Shown: piece by piece, positions 1 to 8,370 of the stretch
Position numbering within the stretch: the stretch's first letter is position 1
Layout: every line of letters starts with the position of its first letter
Translations under genes and position numbers: made by a program
Notes under the pieces: generated by a model
What the model was told of the DNA's origin: nothing
The model's input: the letters and a program-made list of their open reading frames with translations, nothing else
Databases searched by the model: none
Assembly: GCA_029265355.1 (NCBI GenBank)
Contig: JAJUJL010000001.1
Coordinates: 310,001 to 374,000, forward strand
Source: Chloroflexota bacterium
GTDB taxonomy: Bacteria > Chloroflexota > Anaerolineae > Anaerolineales > UBA4823
Direction: 5' to 3'
DNA: 64,000 bases

Positions 1-490
1 AGCTTTCATCGTCCAGACGGCAGTCGGCATCGGTGAGATAGATAATCTCTCCACTGGCCATCTTTAGACCGTGGTACAAGGCACGCTGTTTGCCTTCTCC
101 TGGCGCCTGGCGCAGTACGAGCACCTGTTCTCCTGCGAACGGCTGTGCCAACTCGAAGGTGCCGTCCTCACCGCCTGCCACCAGCACCAACTGCTTGTGC
201 GGGTAGCGCAGCTTCAGGAAGCTTTCGATATGCGCCCGGATGTGCTCCGCTTCGTTCCAGGCCGCCACCAGTGCGCTCACCTTGGGCAGGCGCGGCCAGT
301 CTTTCAAATCCGGCAGCGGTGGCGCGGCTTTGATCTCTGTCAGCTTGCGCTGATCGCGCTGCCAGAGCTGCCACTGCCGCAGCAGCACCGCGCCCAGGCC
401 AAGCAGGAACAGCCCGCCAGCATGCCTGTCCGCCCAGCGCCGAGTCCGGCCTAGTGCAGCCAGAAGGCCGGGGCGGCTTCCCTTGCCCAT
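1..490 (-). CDS. GT2-type glycosyltransferase (partial, 3' end outside window)
   Basis: The minus-strand frame opens with ATG at 490 and runs off the window edge, so only about 163 N-terminal residues are visible. A hydrophobic stretch near residues 24-38 suggests a membrane anchor. It is followed by a GT-A nucleotide-sugar fold: VSALVAAWNE near residue 71, a GEGKQRALYHGL block, and the metal-binding LTDADCRLDD (DxD-like) at the cut end. The family transfers a sugar from an NDP-sugar to a lipid or glycan acceptor at the inner membrane. It is the last visible gene of a same-strand glycan cluster. Acceptor and sugar cannot be inferred. GC-rich shadow frames exist on both strands but lack these motifs. 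Confidence 0.85.
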   Translation of the reverse strand, partial: MGKGSRPGLLAALGRTRRWADRHAGGLFLLGLGAVLLRQWQLWQRDQRKLTEIKAAPPLPDLKDWPRLPKVSALVAAWNEAEHIRAHIESFLKLRYPHKQLVLVAGGEDGTFELAQPFAGEQVLVLRQAPGEGKQRALYHGLKMASGEIIYLTDADCRLDDES

Positions 491-1761
491 GATTCTCCTT
501 TGATCCATAAATACACACTCTTTCCCGCTTGCACGGCCTGCACCCGCTCGCGGTCCTCAAAAAAATCCAGCGCCAGGCACTGGAAAGCACACTCAGACCG
601 GTAGGGCTGGCTTTCAACCCCCGGCAGCGGCGCACCGCTGGCGTGTGCTGCCAGCCAGTGGAAGGCCTTGTCGCACCAGCCAACCACGTGCAGCAAGTCG
701 CGAAAATCCGACTTCTTTCCGGGCTTCCCGCCGATCTGGGCCGCGAAGCCGCGGGCAGTCTGGAACCCGCCGCTGGCATCCTGCCCGTTGAGCATAAAGC
801 GCTGCAGCTCTTCCAGGTCATACTGCACGCCGTGCGCCCCCAGCATCTCGGCTGCCAGCAGCACATCGCCCAGGGCGGCGATCCACATCGGCCAATGGTT
901 GCCCTGCCCGCCGGGATACAGCGCCGGCAGCAGGCCGCCTTCTCGGCTCCGTTGGCGCAGCACAAAATCCATTGCCGCCTGCGCGGCCGCCAGGTATTTC
1001 TCCTCTCCGCTCCACTGATAGCCCTGCAGCAGCCCGGCTACGCAGCGGGCGATGTAATAGGGCATATATTTCGCCACGACCCGGCTGCCAAAGGAATTTT
1101 GGGCGATGGCGCCCTGCAGTCGACCCGGCTCGCTCACCTGGTGCGCCAGGATGCGCTCCAGGTTGGGCAGCGCGTACTGCTCGGCCCAGCGCGCTTCGCC
1201 CGTTAACCGGCTCCAGGCGAAGAATGCCTGGCAGGCGGTGGCGGCTTTGTTGGGCACGAAGGAAGCGATCTTGGGATGGTCGCGAAACGACCGTGTTTGC
1301 GCATCCCACAGCTTTTCCAGGTAGTAAGCGCGCAAGGTCTTTTCTGCCGCCGCCAGGCAGCCCTCCCACAGCGGGTCGCCGATCTCCTTCAGCGCCTCAG
1401 CCAGCGCCAGCAGCCCCAGGCAAACTGCGGCTTCGTGCGGCGTGCCGCCCGAGGCCGGGTTGATTTCGAAGGCCGAATACGGGTAATGACCGTTCTCCAT
1501 CTGCGCTTGCAGCAGGTCTTCCCCGGCGCGGCGGGCTTTGGCCAGCCAGCGCTGCTCGCCGGTGCGCCGCCACAGCGCCAGGTAGCCCTGCAGGATGCCT
1601 TCGTAGCGCCAATCAAAGCCCGGGCCGGTGTAGAGCAGCGACTGCTGCCACCAATGCGCCACCGGGCCGCCGTAGCCCTGCCTTCCCTGCGGGCCGCGGG
1701 TCGTCTCCAGCCAGGCTTCCAGGCGCGCCGCCGCCAGGTCGAATTCGCCAGGCGCGATCAA
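451..1761 (-). CDS. alpha/alpha-toroid (six-hairpin-like) protein of the glycan cluster
   Basis: A 436-residue product if translation starts at TTG 1761. This codon overlaps the stop of the preceding gene as TTGA, which suggests translational coupling. The same frame stays open upstream to 2154, but that part overlaps the better-supported upstream gene and reads as low-complexity Arg/Ala sequence. The body shows repeated helical hairpins rich in Trp, Tyr and Gly (GFDWRYEGILQGYLALW, a WMAQYAL-like block, NHWPMWIAALGDVL), as in N-acylglucosamine 2-epimerase, C5-epimerase C-terminal or glycosidase toroids. No signal peptide is seen. It overlaps the GT2 gene downstream by 40 nt. A sugar epimerase or hydrolase role is inferred; no catalytic residue could be assigned. 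Confidence 0.62.
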   Translation of the reverse strand: MIAPGEFDLAAARLEAWLETTRGPQGRQGYGGPVAHWWQQSLLYTGPGFDWRYEGILQGYLALWRRTGEQRWLAKARRAGEDLLQAQMENGHYPYSAFEINPASGGTPHEAAVCLGLLALAEALKEIGDPLWEGCLAAAEKTLRAYYLEKLWDAQTRSFRDHPKIASFVPNKAATACQAFFAWSRLTGEARWAEQYALPNLERILAHQVSEPGRLQGAIAQNSFGSRVVAKYMPYYIARCVAGLLQGYQWSGEEKYLAAAQAAMDFVLRQRSREGGLLPALYPGGQGNHWPMWIAALGDVLLAAEMLGAHGVQYDLEELQRFMLNGQDASGGFQTARGFAAQIGGKPGKKSDFRDLLHVVGWCDKAFHWLAAHASGAPLPGVESQPYRSECAFQCLALDFFEDRERVQAVQAGKSVYLWIKGESWAREAAPAFWLH

Positions 1762-2360
1762 CGGCGCACCGCCAGCGCCAGCGCCACGCTCGCCCCCCAG
1801 GATCGAGAGAGGGGTTTGATGTAGCTTTTGCGGGCGGTGAATTCCAACCGGTCGCCGAGAGCCAGGCACCCGGCTTTGCGCGCCAGCGCCGCCAGGGCGT
1901 TGAGCAGCACGGATTGTCCGCTGTGCAAACCATGCAGCGAGTGCAGCGCAAAACTGTTGTCGGGCAGCGCCTGGAGGAAGCGCTCGAACCCGCCGGCCTG
2001 TTCTCCCAAAGCCCCTCCACGCCAGTCGCGTCGCTCTGGCAGGCGGCGGGCGGGCGGCAGCGAGAACAGCACTGCCAGGCGCGCCTGGCTGGGCAAAGCT
2101 GCGGCGAGCTCTGCCAGCGCAGACTGCCAGCCATCCCGCTGCGGCTCGATCCACAGGGCGGAACGCCAGGGCGGCTGCAGGCTGTGAGCCAGGCGCATTT
2201 CGAGTTCAGCAGCCAGGCTCGGCTGTTCGCCGCGCAGGCGCAGCGGCGGATGGGGCGCCAACCAGGCGCAGGCGGCGTCCAGGGCAATGCGGTATTCCAG
2301 CGGCGCCAGCTCGGAGAAGAGCATAGCGGAATTTACGCGTGGTCCTTTGGATAAGGGCAT
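1758..2360 (-). CDS. unrecognised protein of the glycan cluster
   Basis: A 200-residue product from ATG 2360; a second in-frame ATG at 2324 is possible. The start is 18 nt after the glycosyltransferase stop at 2379 and the stop overlaps the next gene's TTG. The sequence is Ala/Leu-rich with alternating strands and helices (a SALWIEPQRDGW block, then a LAVLFSLPPARRLPE strand and a C-terminal GASVALALAVRR strand). This arrangement resembles a reduced Rossmann-like methyltransferase, but no GxGxG loop is present, so I do not assign that function. The evidence for coding is operon spacing, the stop-start overlap and codon periodicity. Function unknown. Confidence 0.55.
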   Translation of the reverse strand: MPLSKGPRVNSAMLFSELAPLEYRIALDAACAWLAPHPPLRLRGEQPSLAAELEMRLAHSLQPPWRSALWIEPQRDGWQSALAELAAALPSQARLAVLFSLPPARRLPERRDWRGGALGEQAGGFERFLQALPDNSFALHSLHGLHSGQSVLLNALAALARKAGCLALGDRLEFTARKSYIKPLSRSWGASVALALAVRR

Positions 2361-2378
2361 CTCAACCAGGCAACGCCA

Positions 2379-3524
2379 TCACTCACAAACAATTTCCCGA
2401 AATAATCCTTCCAGGTCATCAATCACCGTGTTCCATGTCAAGCGTCCTCGGATATACTCTTGCCCGGCTCGAACTTGTCGACTGGCTTTTTCGCGATTGG
2501 TTAGCATGCAGTCTATCGCCGCTTTCAGAGCTTCAATATCTGCATAGGGCACCAGGTATCCAGCTTTGGCTTCGGCGATAATTTGCCCCGAGCCGCAGTC
2601 ATTCGTGACCACAACCGGCGTACCGCACAGCAGCGCCTCGAACGGCACCAGGCCGAAGATTTCATACACCGCCGGCGAGGCCAGCACATCCGCATCGACA
2701 TACGCAGCCAGCTTCTCCATCCCGTACAGCGGTCCCAGGAAACGCACCTGCTCATGTACGCCCAGTCTCTTCGCCAGCGACTGGAGGCGGCTCAACTCCC
2801 CTTCATCCGGACCGGCGATCAGCAATCTATAAGCGCCGTCTTCTGCTCTGAGCCGGGCAAAAGCCTCAATCAACTTATCGATCCCCTTCCTCTTATGCAA
2901 TCTGCCCAAATAGAGCACCACTTTGGCGCTCGCCGCGATGCCGAGCTTGCTGCGCAGCCTGCCGCGCGGCGGCAGAGAGGAAAACTCAGCCAAATCCAGC
3001 CCGTTATAGATTATCCGGATGCGCTCCTCTTCGATCCCAAACTGGCGATATTGTTCCACCTCGACCGGTGAGACAGCCACTAAACGGCTGGCGCCGCGCA
3101 ACAGCGCCTTGCCGAAGATCAAGTCATAGATCCGTTTGGGCAACTTGCGCTGCACAATTACCGGTAATGTGCCATGTGCTGAAACCAGGTATGGAACACC
3201 GAATTTCCGGGCAAAATGACCCACAACAGCATTTTGATAGGTGCGCACGGTGTGCATGTGGATCACGTCGAAACTGGCCACGTTTTCCCTGGACCACTGC
3301 ACAAGCTGCGGTGTAAGGTAAAAACCAAATCCGGCCAGCACAGCCGGCAAGTAGATCACCTGGAATGAGATGTCCTCGAAGCAAGACTCCTTCAGGCTGA
3401 AATCGCTGGTTACGACGGTGATCTCATGACCACGCGCTGCCAGGTGGCGCGACATCTGGTAGGCCGCCTGGGCCGAGCCGCCCATTTGCGGGGTAAAAAA
3501 GGGGATCACCTGCAAGATGCGCAT
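2379..3524 (-). CDS. GT4-family glycosyltransferase
   Basis: 381 residues with a two-domain GT-B fold. The N-terminal part begins [18 protein letters not shown], the usual family opening with a Gly-rich acceptor loop, followed by RGHEITVVTSDF. The C-terminal donor domain has VLYLGRLHKRKGIDKLIEAF near residue 204 and the retaining-enzyme E-x7-E motif in YEIFGLVPFEALLCGTPVV. Such enzymes build capsule, exopolysaccharide or glycolipid chains from NDP-sugars on the cytoplasmic face. The ATG at 3522-3524 overlaps the stop of the upstream DUF362 gene as ATGA, so the two are translationally coupled. Donor sugar is unknown. Confidence 0.9.
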   Translation of the reverse strand: MRILQVIPFFTPQMGGSAQAAYQMSRHLAARGHEITVVTSDFSLKESCFEDISFQVIYLPAVLAGFGFYLTPQLVQWSRENVASFDVIHMHTVRTYQNAVVGHFARKFGVPYLVSAHGTLPVIVQRKLPKRIYDLIFGKALLRGASRLVAVSPVEVEQYRQFGIEEERIRIIYNGLDLAEFSSLPPRGRLRSKLGIAASAKVVLYLGRLHKRKGIDKLIEAFARLRAEDGAYRLLIAGPDEGELSRLQSLAKRLGVHEQVRFLGPLYGMEKLAAYVDADVLASPAVYEIFGLVPFEALLCGTPVVVTNDCGSGQIIAEAKAGYLVPYADIEALKAAIDCMLTNREKASRQVRAGQEYIRGRLTWNTVIDDLEGLFREIVCE

Positions 3525-4561
3525 CAGTGCTCAGAAGATCCGTTTTTCTTCCACTCGGGTGGAGCGCCTGCCTTGCCATATAAGAAGTGTTCAACCAGGG
3601 GAATTCTGCGCACGGAAAAGAGCAGCTTGTGGAGAGGTCCGGCGGTACTGCTCAGCCAGAACAGGCGCGTGAAAAAATGGCTGCGAAATCCCAACAATGA
3701 GATGTAATCCAAAAAAGCTCGTTTCATGAAAAATCTCTCACCATGATACTGCCCAATCTCTTCGTTTGTGCGCACCTGATCCAGGTTGGATGGCATCATG
3801 TTGATCTTTTGCGCCAGCCGCAGGTGCCGGATGGTGCGAGGATCGATGCCCATAATGGCGCAAGTTGCCAGGCTGGCCGCGCCGGCGTCATCCCCAATGA
3901 TCAAAAGATCCTTGCGAATCGCATCCCCTGTCATCGGCCCGGCGCCATTCAGGAAATAGGTTCCGTCCAGGATGGCCAGCCGGGGATTCAACAGATGATT
4001 GATTGCCAGGATTTTATGATCAAATTCGGGGTGTTCGCGCAATCGCAGCGGCGAGGGCAGGCAGCCCCACTGATTCTTGAATGCCAGGCTGACGCCGGTC
4101 ATCACGTGCATTTTAGGCACCGGCATGGTGATAAATACGTCGGTTTCATGGAGCAGCAGTTTGGGCAGGGAGACTGAAACTTTTTTTCGGGCAATCTCAA
4201 CAACGACGGTCTCGCTGGGCAAGTCTGAGAGGTTGACCACCTGAATGCCGTATTTTTCCTGCAGACTATACAGGTTGTGACCGGCAAAAGCTTCTTCCGC
4301 TTTATAAGCGTGGTAGCCACCATCCGATTCTCCGACCGATATCCGCCCCGTTCGCTGTTTCAAAGCTGCTACGACGGCTTCGATGGCTTGGGGCGTCGTG
4401 GTAACGCCGGGCAGGTGCTGCGGCCAGGTCAGGTTAGGTTTTATGAAGACGCGTGCGTTCTGGGGAACAATCTTTTCCCACTCCAGCCATTGAAAAGCTC
4501 GTAGAACCGCCTGTTGATCAACCCCACCGGCAGCGAGTTTTTGGATATGTACACTACTCAT
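3524..4561 (-). CDS. DUF362 domain protein
   Basis: 345 residues from ATG 4561, chosen because this ATG lies inside the tail of the preceding acyltransferase gene (ATGAGTAG overlap). A start at 4579 would add six residues. The protein matches the DUF362 pattern: [12 protein letters not shown] near the N-terminus, [35 protein letters not shown] in the middle, and [21 protein letters not shown]. The domain often occurs with iron-sulfur modules, but no Cys cluster is visible here. Its reaction is not established. Its place between an acyltransferase and a GT4 glycosyltransferase, with overlapping starts on both sides, implies a role in making or modifying the same glycan. Confidence 0.82.
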   Translation of the reverse strand: MSSVHIQKLAAGGVDQQAVLRAFQWLEWEKIVPQNARVFIKPNLTWPQHLPGVTTTPQAIEAVVAALKQRTGRISVGESDGGYHAYKAEEAFAGHNLYSLQEKYGIQVVNLSDLPSETVVVEIARKKVSVSLPKLLLHETDVFITMPVPKMHVMTGVSLAFKNQWGCLPSPLRLREHPEFDHKILAINHLLNPRLAILDGTYFLNGAGPMTGDAIRKDLLIIGDDAGAASLATCAIMGIDPRTIRHLRLAQKINMMPSNLDQVRTNEEIGQYHGERFFMKRAFLDYISLLGFRSHFFTRLFWLSSTAGPLHKLLFSVRRIPLVEHFLYGKAGAPPEWKKNGSSEH

Positions 4562-5213
4562 GGTGTATTTTTTCTGCACTGTCTAGAATGCGAATGACTT
4601 TTGCCGGGTTGCCGGCCGCGATTGCACGCGCCGGAACATCTTTTGTGACGATACTGCCAGCGCCGATGGCTGCTCCGGCGCCAATCCTCACCCCCTTGAG
4701 CACCAGGCTGTTCATGCCAATGAACACATCATCTTCGATCACCACCGGCGCGTGCTTGCCGGCCAGGAAATCGACCTGCCGCTGCGCCGCGTCCAGCGGA
4801 TGAAAGTCTGTATCCACAATCGTCGTATTGGCACCGATCTGCACCCGGTCGCCGATCTGGATGAGCTCTGCAGCCACGAGGGTCGCCCCGGTCATCCCGA
4901 CGTTATCCCCAATCACGATGCGCGCCGACGCGCTGCGGGTCGCCAGCACAACCGGATGGTTGGGGACCAGTGGATTGGTGGACGGCCAGGATCGCAAATA
5001 GGCGCCGCCGCCGATGCTGATCTGGCTGCCGCCGTAGCGCTGGATGATGGGCATGCCCCAGATGCGCCAGCCCCGACTCCAGCGGATGCCGTGCAGGGCG
5101 AACATCAGACGGATATAGGGATACGCCAGGATGCGGCGAACCTCGTAGCCCACCGCCCAGGGCATCGCCAGGGCCTGCTGGTAAAGGCTGGGCTTCGAAC
5201 CGAAGCTGTCCAT
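4554..5213 (-). CDS. left-handed beta-helix acyltransferase (hexapeptide repeat)
   Basis: 219 residues from ATG 5213, which overlaps the previous stop as TGATG; TTG 5216 is an alternative. The C-terminal two thirds carry hexapeptide repeats ([64 protein letters not shown]) and the usual closing [23 protein letters not shown] holds the His expected to be the catalytic base. These trimeric enzymes transfer acetyl or another acyl group to a sugar hydroxyl or amine. The context points to acylation of the surface glycan. The N-terminal 60 residues are basic and aromatic and may sit at the membrane. Confidence 0.9.
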   Translation of the reverse strand: MDSFGSKPSLYQQALAMPWAVGYEVRRILAYPYIRLMFALHGIRWSRGWRIWGMPIIQRYGGSQISIGGGAYLRSWPSTNPLVPNHPVVLATRSASARIVIGDNVGMTGATLVAAELIQIGDRVQIGANTTIVDTDFHPLDAAQRQVDFLAGKHAPVVIEDDVFIGMNSLVLKGVRIGAGAAIGAGSIVTKDVPARAIAAGNPAKVIRILDSAEKIHHE

Positions 5214-6007
5214 CAAGCGCCTCGATCCAGCTTTCTGGAATACACCCCGATCGACAGGCTGTTGTGCAGCCGGTGGAAGTACAGCAGGGGCGCTGGGGAG
5301 CGCAGTCGCTCCGCCACACGGTACTGCTCCTCGAACTGCTTGCGGGCGGTCATACCCGATTTCGAGCTCCCATGCAGGCGGAAGGCGGCCAGCTCCTGCG
5401 GCAGCACGTGCAGGCGGTAGCGCCTTCCCAGGCGCAGCCAGTAGTCGTAATCCATAGTGTAGTGCAGGCTCTCGTCCAGCGGGCCAAGCGCTTCGTAGGC
5501 CGCTCTGCGCCAGAACGTGGCTGGCTGCGAGATGTAGTTGAGCACTTGCAGCACGCTGTAGCTGCGCAGCCGCAGCCAGAAATTCTTGTAGCGGGTGATC
5601 AGGCGGCGCGTTTCTACCCCGCCGGCGTCGATCGTGCGGCAGCGCCCGGTCAGCCAGGCTGCCTCGGGGTGGGCCGCAAAATACGCCCCCACCCGGCGCA
5701 GCGCCCCCGGCAGGTACAGGTCGTCAGAGTTCAGGTAAGCCAGCACCTCGCCGCTCGCCAGGCGCAATCCCTTGTTGATGGCGTTGGCCTGCCCGCTGTC
5801 TGCCTCGCTGATCCAGCGCAGGCGGCCTTCGTATTTTTTCAAGATGTCGAGCGTGCCATCGGTCGAGCCGCCGTCGATCACCCAGTATTCCAGTCCCGGG
5901 TAATCCTGCTCCAGCACCGAGCAAATGGTCTGCTCGATGAACGCGCCCTGGTTGAAGGAAGGCGTGATGATGCTGATCGTGGGCCAGGCAGGGCTGCTGC
6001 CGGTCAA
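5213..6007 (-). CDS. GT2-family glycosyltransferase
   Basis: 264 residues with TTG 6007 as start. No in-frame ATG lies before the first catalytic strand, and the TTG overlaps the upstream stop as TTGA, as in the 1758-1761 overlap. Motifs: [35 protein letters not shown], the DxD-type [13 protein letters not shown] and a [17 protein letters not shown] segment, all as expected for a cytoplasmic GT-A inverting enzyme. In-frame sequence upstream of 6007 is Arg/Ala-rich and is the shadow of the next gene. Likely adds one sugar to a lipid-linked glycan. Donor unknown. Confidence 0.88.
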   Translation of the reverse strand: MTGSSPAWPTISIITPSFNQGAFIEQTICSVLEQDYPGLEYWVIDGGSTDGTLDILKKYEGRLRWISEADSGQANAINKGLRLASGEVLAYLNSDDLYLPGALRRVGAYFAAHPEAAWLTGRCRTIDAGGVETRRLITRYKNFWLRLRSYSVLQVLNYISQPATFWRRAAYEALGPLDESLHYTMDYDYWLRLGRRYRLHVLPQELAAFRLHGSSKSGMTARKQFEEQYRVAERLRSPAPLLYFHRLHNSLSIGVYSRKLDRGA

Positions 6008-6990
6008 GCGTCCTTCTCCCTGTCCAGGTGGCTGTGCAGCATCTCCGCCAGCAGACCGCGCACCGAGTGCAGGATCACCCCCGTCGAGAGCATCACCAGC
6101 CCGGTGACCGCAAACAGCACGCTGGCGAAACCGGTGCCGATCGCCACCTGGCGCACCTGCAGGAAGATGTTCACCACGCGCAGCCCCAGCGCCACCCCCA
6201 CCAGGAAGCTCAGCAGCCCCGGCAGGCCGATGAACAGCAGCGGGCGGTACTGCCCGGTCAGGCGCAGGATGCCGTTCAGCACCACCAGCCCGTGCTGCCA
6301 CACCGGGCGCTTGGGCTTATCCGTGTAGCGGATGGTGATCGGCACCTCCACCACTTTCAGCCCGTGCTCGCGCGCGACAAACTGCATCTCCGATTCGACG
6401 CTGAAGTCGGACGAGTGGAAAAGGTCGGCGTTGTAGGCTTTGGGCGAGAAGGCGCGGTAGCCGGACTGCGAATCGCTCACCGCCACGCCGGACGCCAGCC
6501 GCGTGGCCTGGTTGAAGAACCAGTGCCCGATGACGCGGTGGCGCGGCACGCCTTCGGGCCGCTTCATGTAGCGCGAGCCGATGACGATGTCGGCCTCGCC
6601 CGCCAGCACCGGGCGCACCATCTCCGGAAGCTGCTCCGGCAGGTGCTGCCCGTCGGCGTCGATCATCACGATCGCCTCCGGTTTCAGGCTGCGCGCTGCC
6701 GAAAAGCCGGTGTTGAGCGCCTGGCCCTTGCCCAGGTTGCGGGCGTGGCGGATGACGTTTGCCCCGGCGGCCTTGGCGATGGCCGCCGTCTCGTCGCTCG
6801 AGCCGTCATCCACCACGATCACCGCCACCGGGTACCTGAGCAGCTTGAGCACCACGCTGCCGATGAAGCGTTCCTCGTTGTAAGCGGGAATGATCACCAC
6901 TACCGGATGGGCGTGCAGGTCTACCCCCACCCGCTGCCCGGCGATGGGCTGGGTGGGCTCACGCCTGGTGAATTGCATCGTCGTTTCCAT
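6004..6990 (-). CDS. polyprenyl-phosphate-type GT2 glycosyltransferase with C-terminal membrane domain
   Basis: 328 residues from ATG 6990, preceded by AAGGAAGG six bases upstream; an upstream start at 7059 lacks such a site. The catalytic domain has VVIIPAYNEERFIGSV, VIVVDDGSSDETA, IVMIDADGQHLPEQ and the IVIGSRYM element typical of DPM1/GtrB-like enzymes. The last 100 residues hold two hydrophobic segments (RPLLFIGLPGLLSFLVGVAL and the ASVLFAVTGLVMLSTGVIL helix), as in GtrB-like proteins. The enzyme probably charges a polyprenyl phosphate with a hexose at the membrane. It is the first gene of the minus-strand cluster; its stop overlaps the next start. Confidence 0.87.
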   Translation of the reverse strand: METTMQFTRREPTQPIAGQRVGVDLHAHPVVVIIPAYNEERFIGSVVLKLLRYPVAVIVVDDGSSDETAAIAKAAGANVIRHARNLGKGQALNTGFSAARSLKPEAIVMIDADGQHLPEQLPEMVRPVLAGEADIVIGSRYMKRPEGVPRHRVIGHWFFNQATRLASGVAVSDSQSGYRAFSPKAYNADLFHSSDFSVESEMQFVAREHGLKVVEVPITIRYTDKPKRPVWQHGLVVLNGILRLTGQYRPLLFIGLPGLLSFLVGVALGLRVVNIFLQVRQVAIGTGFASVLFAVTGLVMLSTGVILHSVRGLLAEMLHSHLDREKDA

Positions 6991-7103
6991 ATCCGCCTTC
7001 CTTACCGGCTGACCGCCCTGTCGTGAAAAAACATAGAAAAACAAACCGCAAAGGCGCAAAGACGCCAGGATGCTAAAGCTCGACGCAAAGTTCTTTCTCT
7101 TGT

Positions 7104-7260
7104 TTGATCTTAGCTGTCATTGAGAGATGTTTCCATGACGCTGGAAGCGTCATCCGGACTGGGAATGACAGATATGTCATGAGTAGACCAGCGTACTGTG
7201 CTGGTCGTGGCAATCTCCGATCAGGCCATTCTGCGTAGCCCATCTCGTGCGAGCAGCTTA
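7104..7260. repeat. dispersed intergenic repeat, copy A
   Basis: It begins TTGATCTTAGCTGTCATT and ends TGCGAGCAGCTTA. The last 60 bases match 14720-14779 at 54 of 60 positions by direct comparison, and the opening block recurs at 13925 and 14645. The GTCATTGCGAG and CAATCTCC elements are typical of widespread non-coding bacterial repeats with partial dyad symmetry. Copy A is noncoding and sits in the divergent spacer between the glycan and thiamine operons. Confidence 0.75.
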
Positions 7261-7491
7261 TTCTTGTTCCAGGGGTTTCTTCGCGCCTTCTCGGTTATCC
7301 CACCTTTTTCCGCCGCGCTCCGCCCTTCCGACAACGGCAGACAGGCGCGGGACTGGCTGAAATGATTTTACATGGGATCAACCTGGCGCTACGAACCACT
7401 TGCATGGCAGGTAGCTTGCCCCGCAAGCAGTTGGATTGGCTGATCCCCTGAAGTTGCGCAGGTATAGACAAATTTATACTCTTTCGATTGG

Positions 7492-7511
7492 CAAATGTCA
7501 ACTGACATTTG
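7492..7511. promoter_or_regulatory. perfect 20-bp dyad, possible operator
   Basis: CAAATGTCA-AC-TGACATTTG has two perfect 9-base arms around a 2-base centre. It lies about 34 bases upstream of the -10 element at 7545, so a bound protein would sit at about -45 to -64. Activator or repressor binding is inferred; no regulator gene lies beside it. Confidence 0.55.
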
Positions 7512-7541
7512 TCACAAAATGGGTGATACTTTTGGGTTTGG

Positions 7542-7550
7542 TGGTATACT
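7542..7550 (+). promoter_or_regulatory. extended -10 promoter of the thiamine operon
   Basis: TGGTATACT gives an extended -10 (TGN then TATACT). No good -35 is seen at 17 bases. Transcription would start near 7556, just before the TPP aptamer. Confidence 0.6.
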
Positions 7551-7565
7551 ATTTTTAAAACAATC

Positions 7566-7666
7566 AAGCACGGGGAGCCCGGTAGCGCCGGGCTGAGAGG
7601 AGGGCGCACAGCTCTCGACCCGCCAACCTGATCCGGGTAATGCCGGCGTAGGGATCGCAGCATAAA
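7566..7666 (+). ncRNA. TPP riboswitch (THI element)
   Basis: All conserved blocks are present in order: GGGGAGC, a GCCCGG/CCGGGC hairpin, CTGAGAGG, a variable arm, ACCTGATCCGGGTAATGCC and GGCGTAGGGA. This aptamer binds thiamine pyrophosphate and usually lowers expression of downstream thiamine genes. It lies immediately upstream of thiamine pyrophosphokinase and a thiamine-type ABC importer, which fits. Boundaries are approximate. Confidence 0.96.
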
Positions 7667-7678
7667 CACCCCCTGCAG

Positions 7679-7709
7679 CCTCCGCCGGCACCGGCGGAGG
7701 TGTTTCTTT
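7679..7709 (+). promoter_or_regulatory. riboswitch expression-platform hairpin covering the thiN ribosome-binding site
   Basis: CCTCCGCCGG and CCGGCGGAGG (7679-7688 and 7691-7700) can form a very stable stem, extended outward by AAACACC and GGTGTTT. GGAGG at 7696-7700 in the 3' arm is also the Shine-Dalgarno site, seven bases before TTG 7708. The hairpin is followed by a TGTTTCTTT tract, so it could act by sequestering the ribosome site, by termination, or by both. Confidence 0.7.
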
Positions 7710-8367
7710 GCACACACACCGGCGAGCTATCATCATTGCCAATGGGCGCCTGGATCGACCCGAGGAGGTCGCCGCCCATCTCCAGCCCGGCGATCTGCTG
7801 ATCGCAGCCGACGGCGGGGCGCGCCGCCTGCAGGAGGCCGGGCTGCTGCCGCACGTGCTGATCGGCGATTTCGACTCGCTCGACGCCGCCCAGGTGCACG
7901 AACTGGAAGGGGCCGGGGTGAAGGTGGTACAGCACCCGGCGCGCAAGGATTACACCGACCTGGAGCTGGCGCTGCGCTACGTCGCCCACAGCGACCTGCG
8001 CCATGTGCTGGTCTTCGGCGGCCTGGGTGGGCGCTGGGACCAATCCCTGGCCAACCTGCTCATCGCCGCCGCCCCCGGATTGGAACGCCTGGAGGTCGAG
8101 CTGGTGGATGGGCAGCAGCGCATCTGCCTGCTGCGCGGCGGGCAGCGCCGCACGCTGCACGGCCAGCCCGGCGAGACCGTCTCGCTCATACCGGTGGGCG
8201 GGGAGGCCGGCGGCGTCTACACCCAGGGCCTGGAGTACCCGCTGCACGGCGAGGACCTGCATTTCGGCGCCACGCGCGGCATCAGCAACACGCTGCTCGC
8301 CGCCCAGGCGACCGTCTCGCTGCAGCGCGGGCTGCTGCTGGTGGTGCAGGCACCGGCGGGCGTGTGA
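7708..8367 (+). CDS. thiN: thiamine pyrophosphokinase
   Basis: 219 residues from TTG 7708; GGAGG seven bases upstream supports this unusual start and no other start precedes the first strand. The enzyme transfers pyrophosphate from ATP to thiamine to give TPP in the cytoplasm. Visible motifs: IIIANGRLD at the N-terminus, AADGGARRLQEAGLLP, the metal and ATP site IGDFDS, then KDYTDLELAL and FGGLGGRWDQSLANL, all family signatures; the C-terminal domain has the expected GETVSLIP strand. It is the first gene after the TPP riboswitch and heads the transporter operon, so imported thiamine would be converted to the ligand that shuts the operon off. Confidence 0.95.
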   Translation: MHTHRRAIIIANGRLDRPEEVAAHLQPGDLLIAADGGARRLQEAGLLPHVLIGDFDSLDAAQVHELEGAGVKVVQHPARKDYTDLELALRYVAHSDLRHVLVFGGLGGRWDQSLANLLIAAAPGLERLEVELVDGQQRICLLRGGQRRTLHGQPGETVSLIPVGGEAGGVYTQGLEYPLHGEDLHFGATRGISNTLLAAQATVSLQRGLLLVVQAPAGV

Positions 8368-8370
8368 ATG

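Larger units (their letters stand above)
6991..7567. other. divergent intergenic region with repeat, palindrome and promoter
   Basis: 577 bases without a supportable gene. It contains a Gly-less repeat tract near 7045-7072 (GCAAAGGCGCAAAGACGCC), one copy of a dispersed repeat (7104-7260), a stretch of unrecognised sequence (7261-7490), a perfect dyad (7492-7511) and the promoter of the thiamine operon (7542-7550). Short open frames here have no start context or family features. Confidence 0.7.

Noticed and set aside
1762-2154. Upstream in-frame extension of the toroid gene (567-codon open frame)
   Set aside because: It overlaps a better gene in another frame and has Arg/Ala/Gly-rich low-complexity composition; the TTGA overlap gives a better start.
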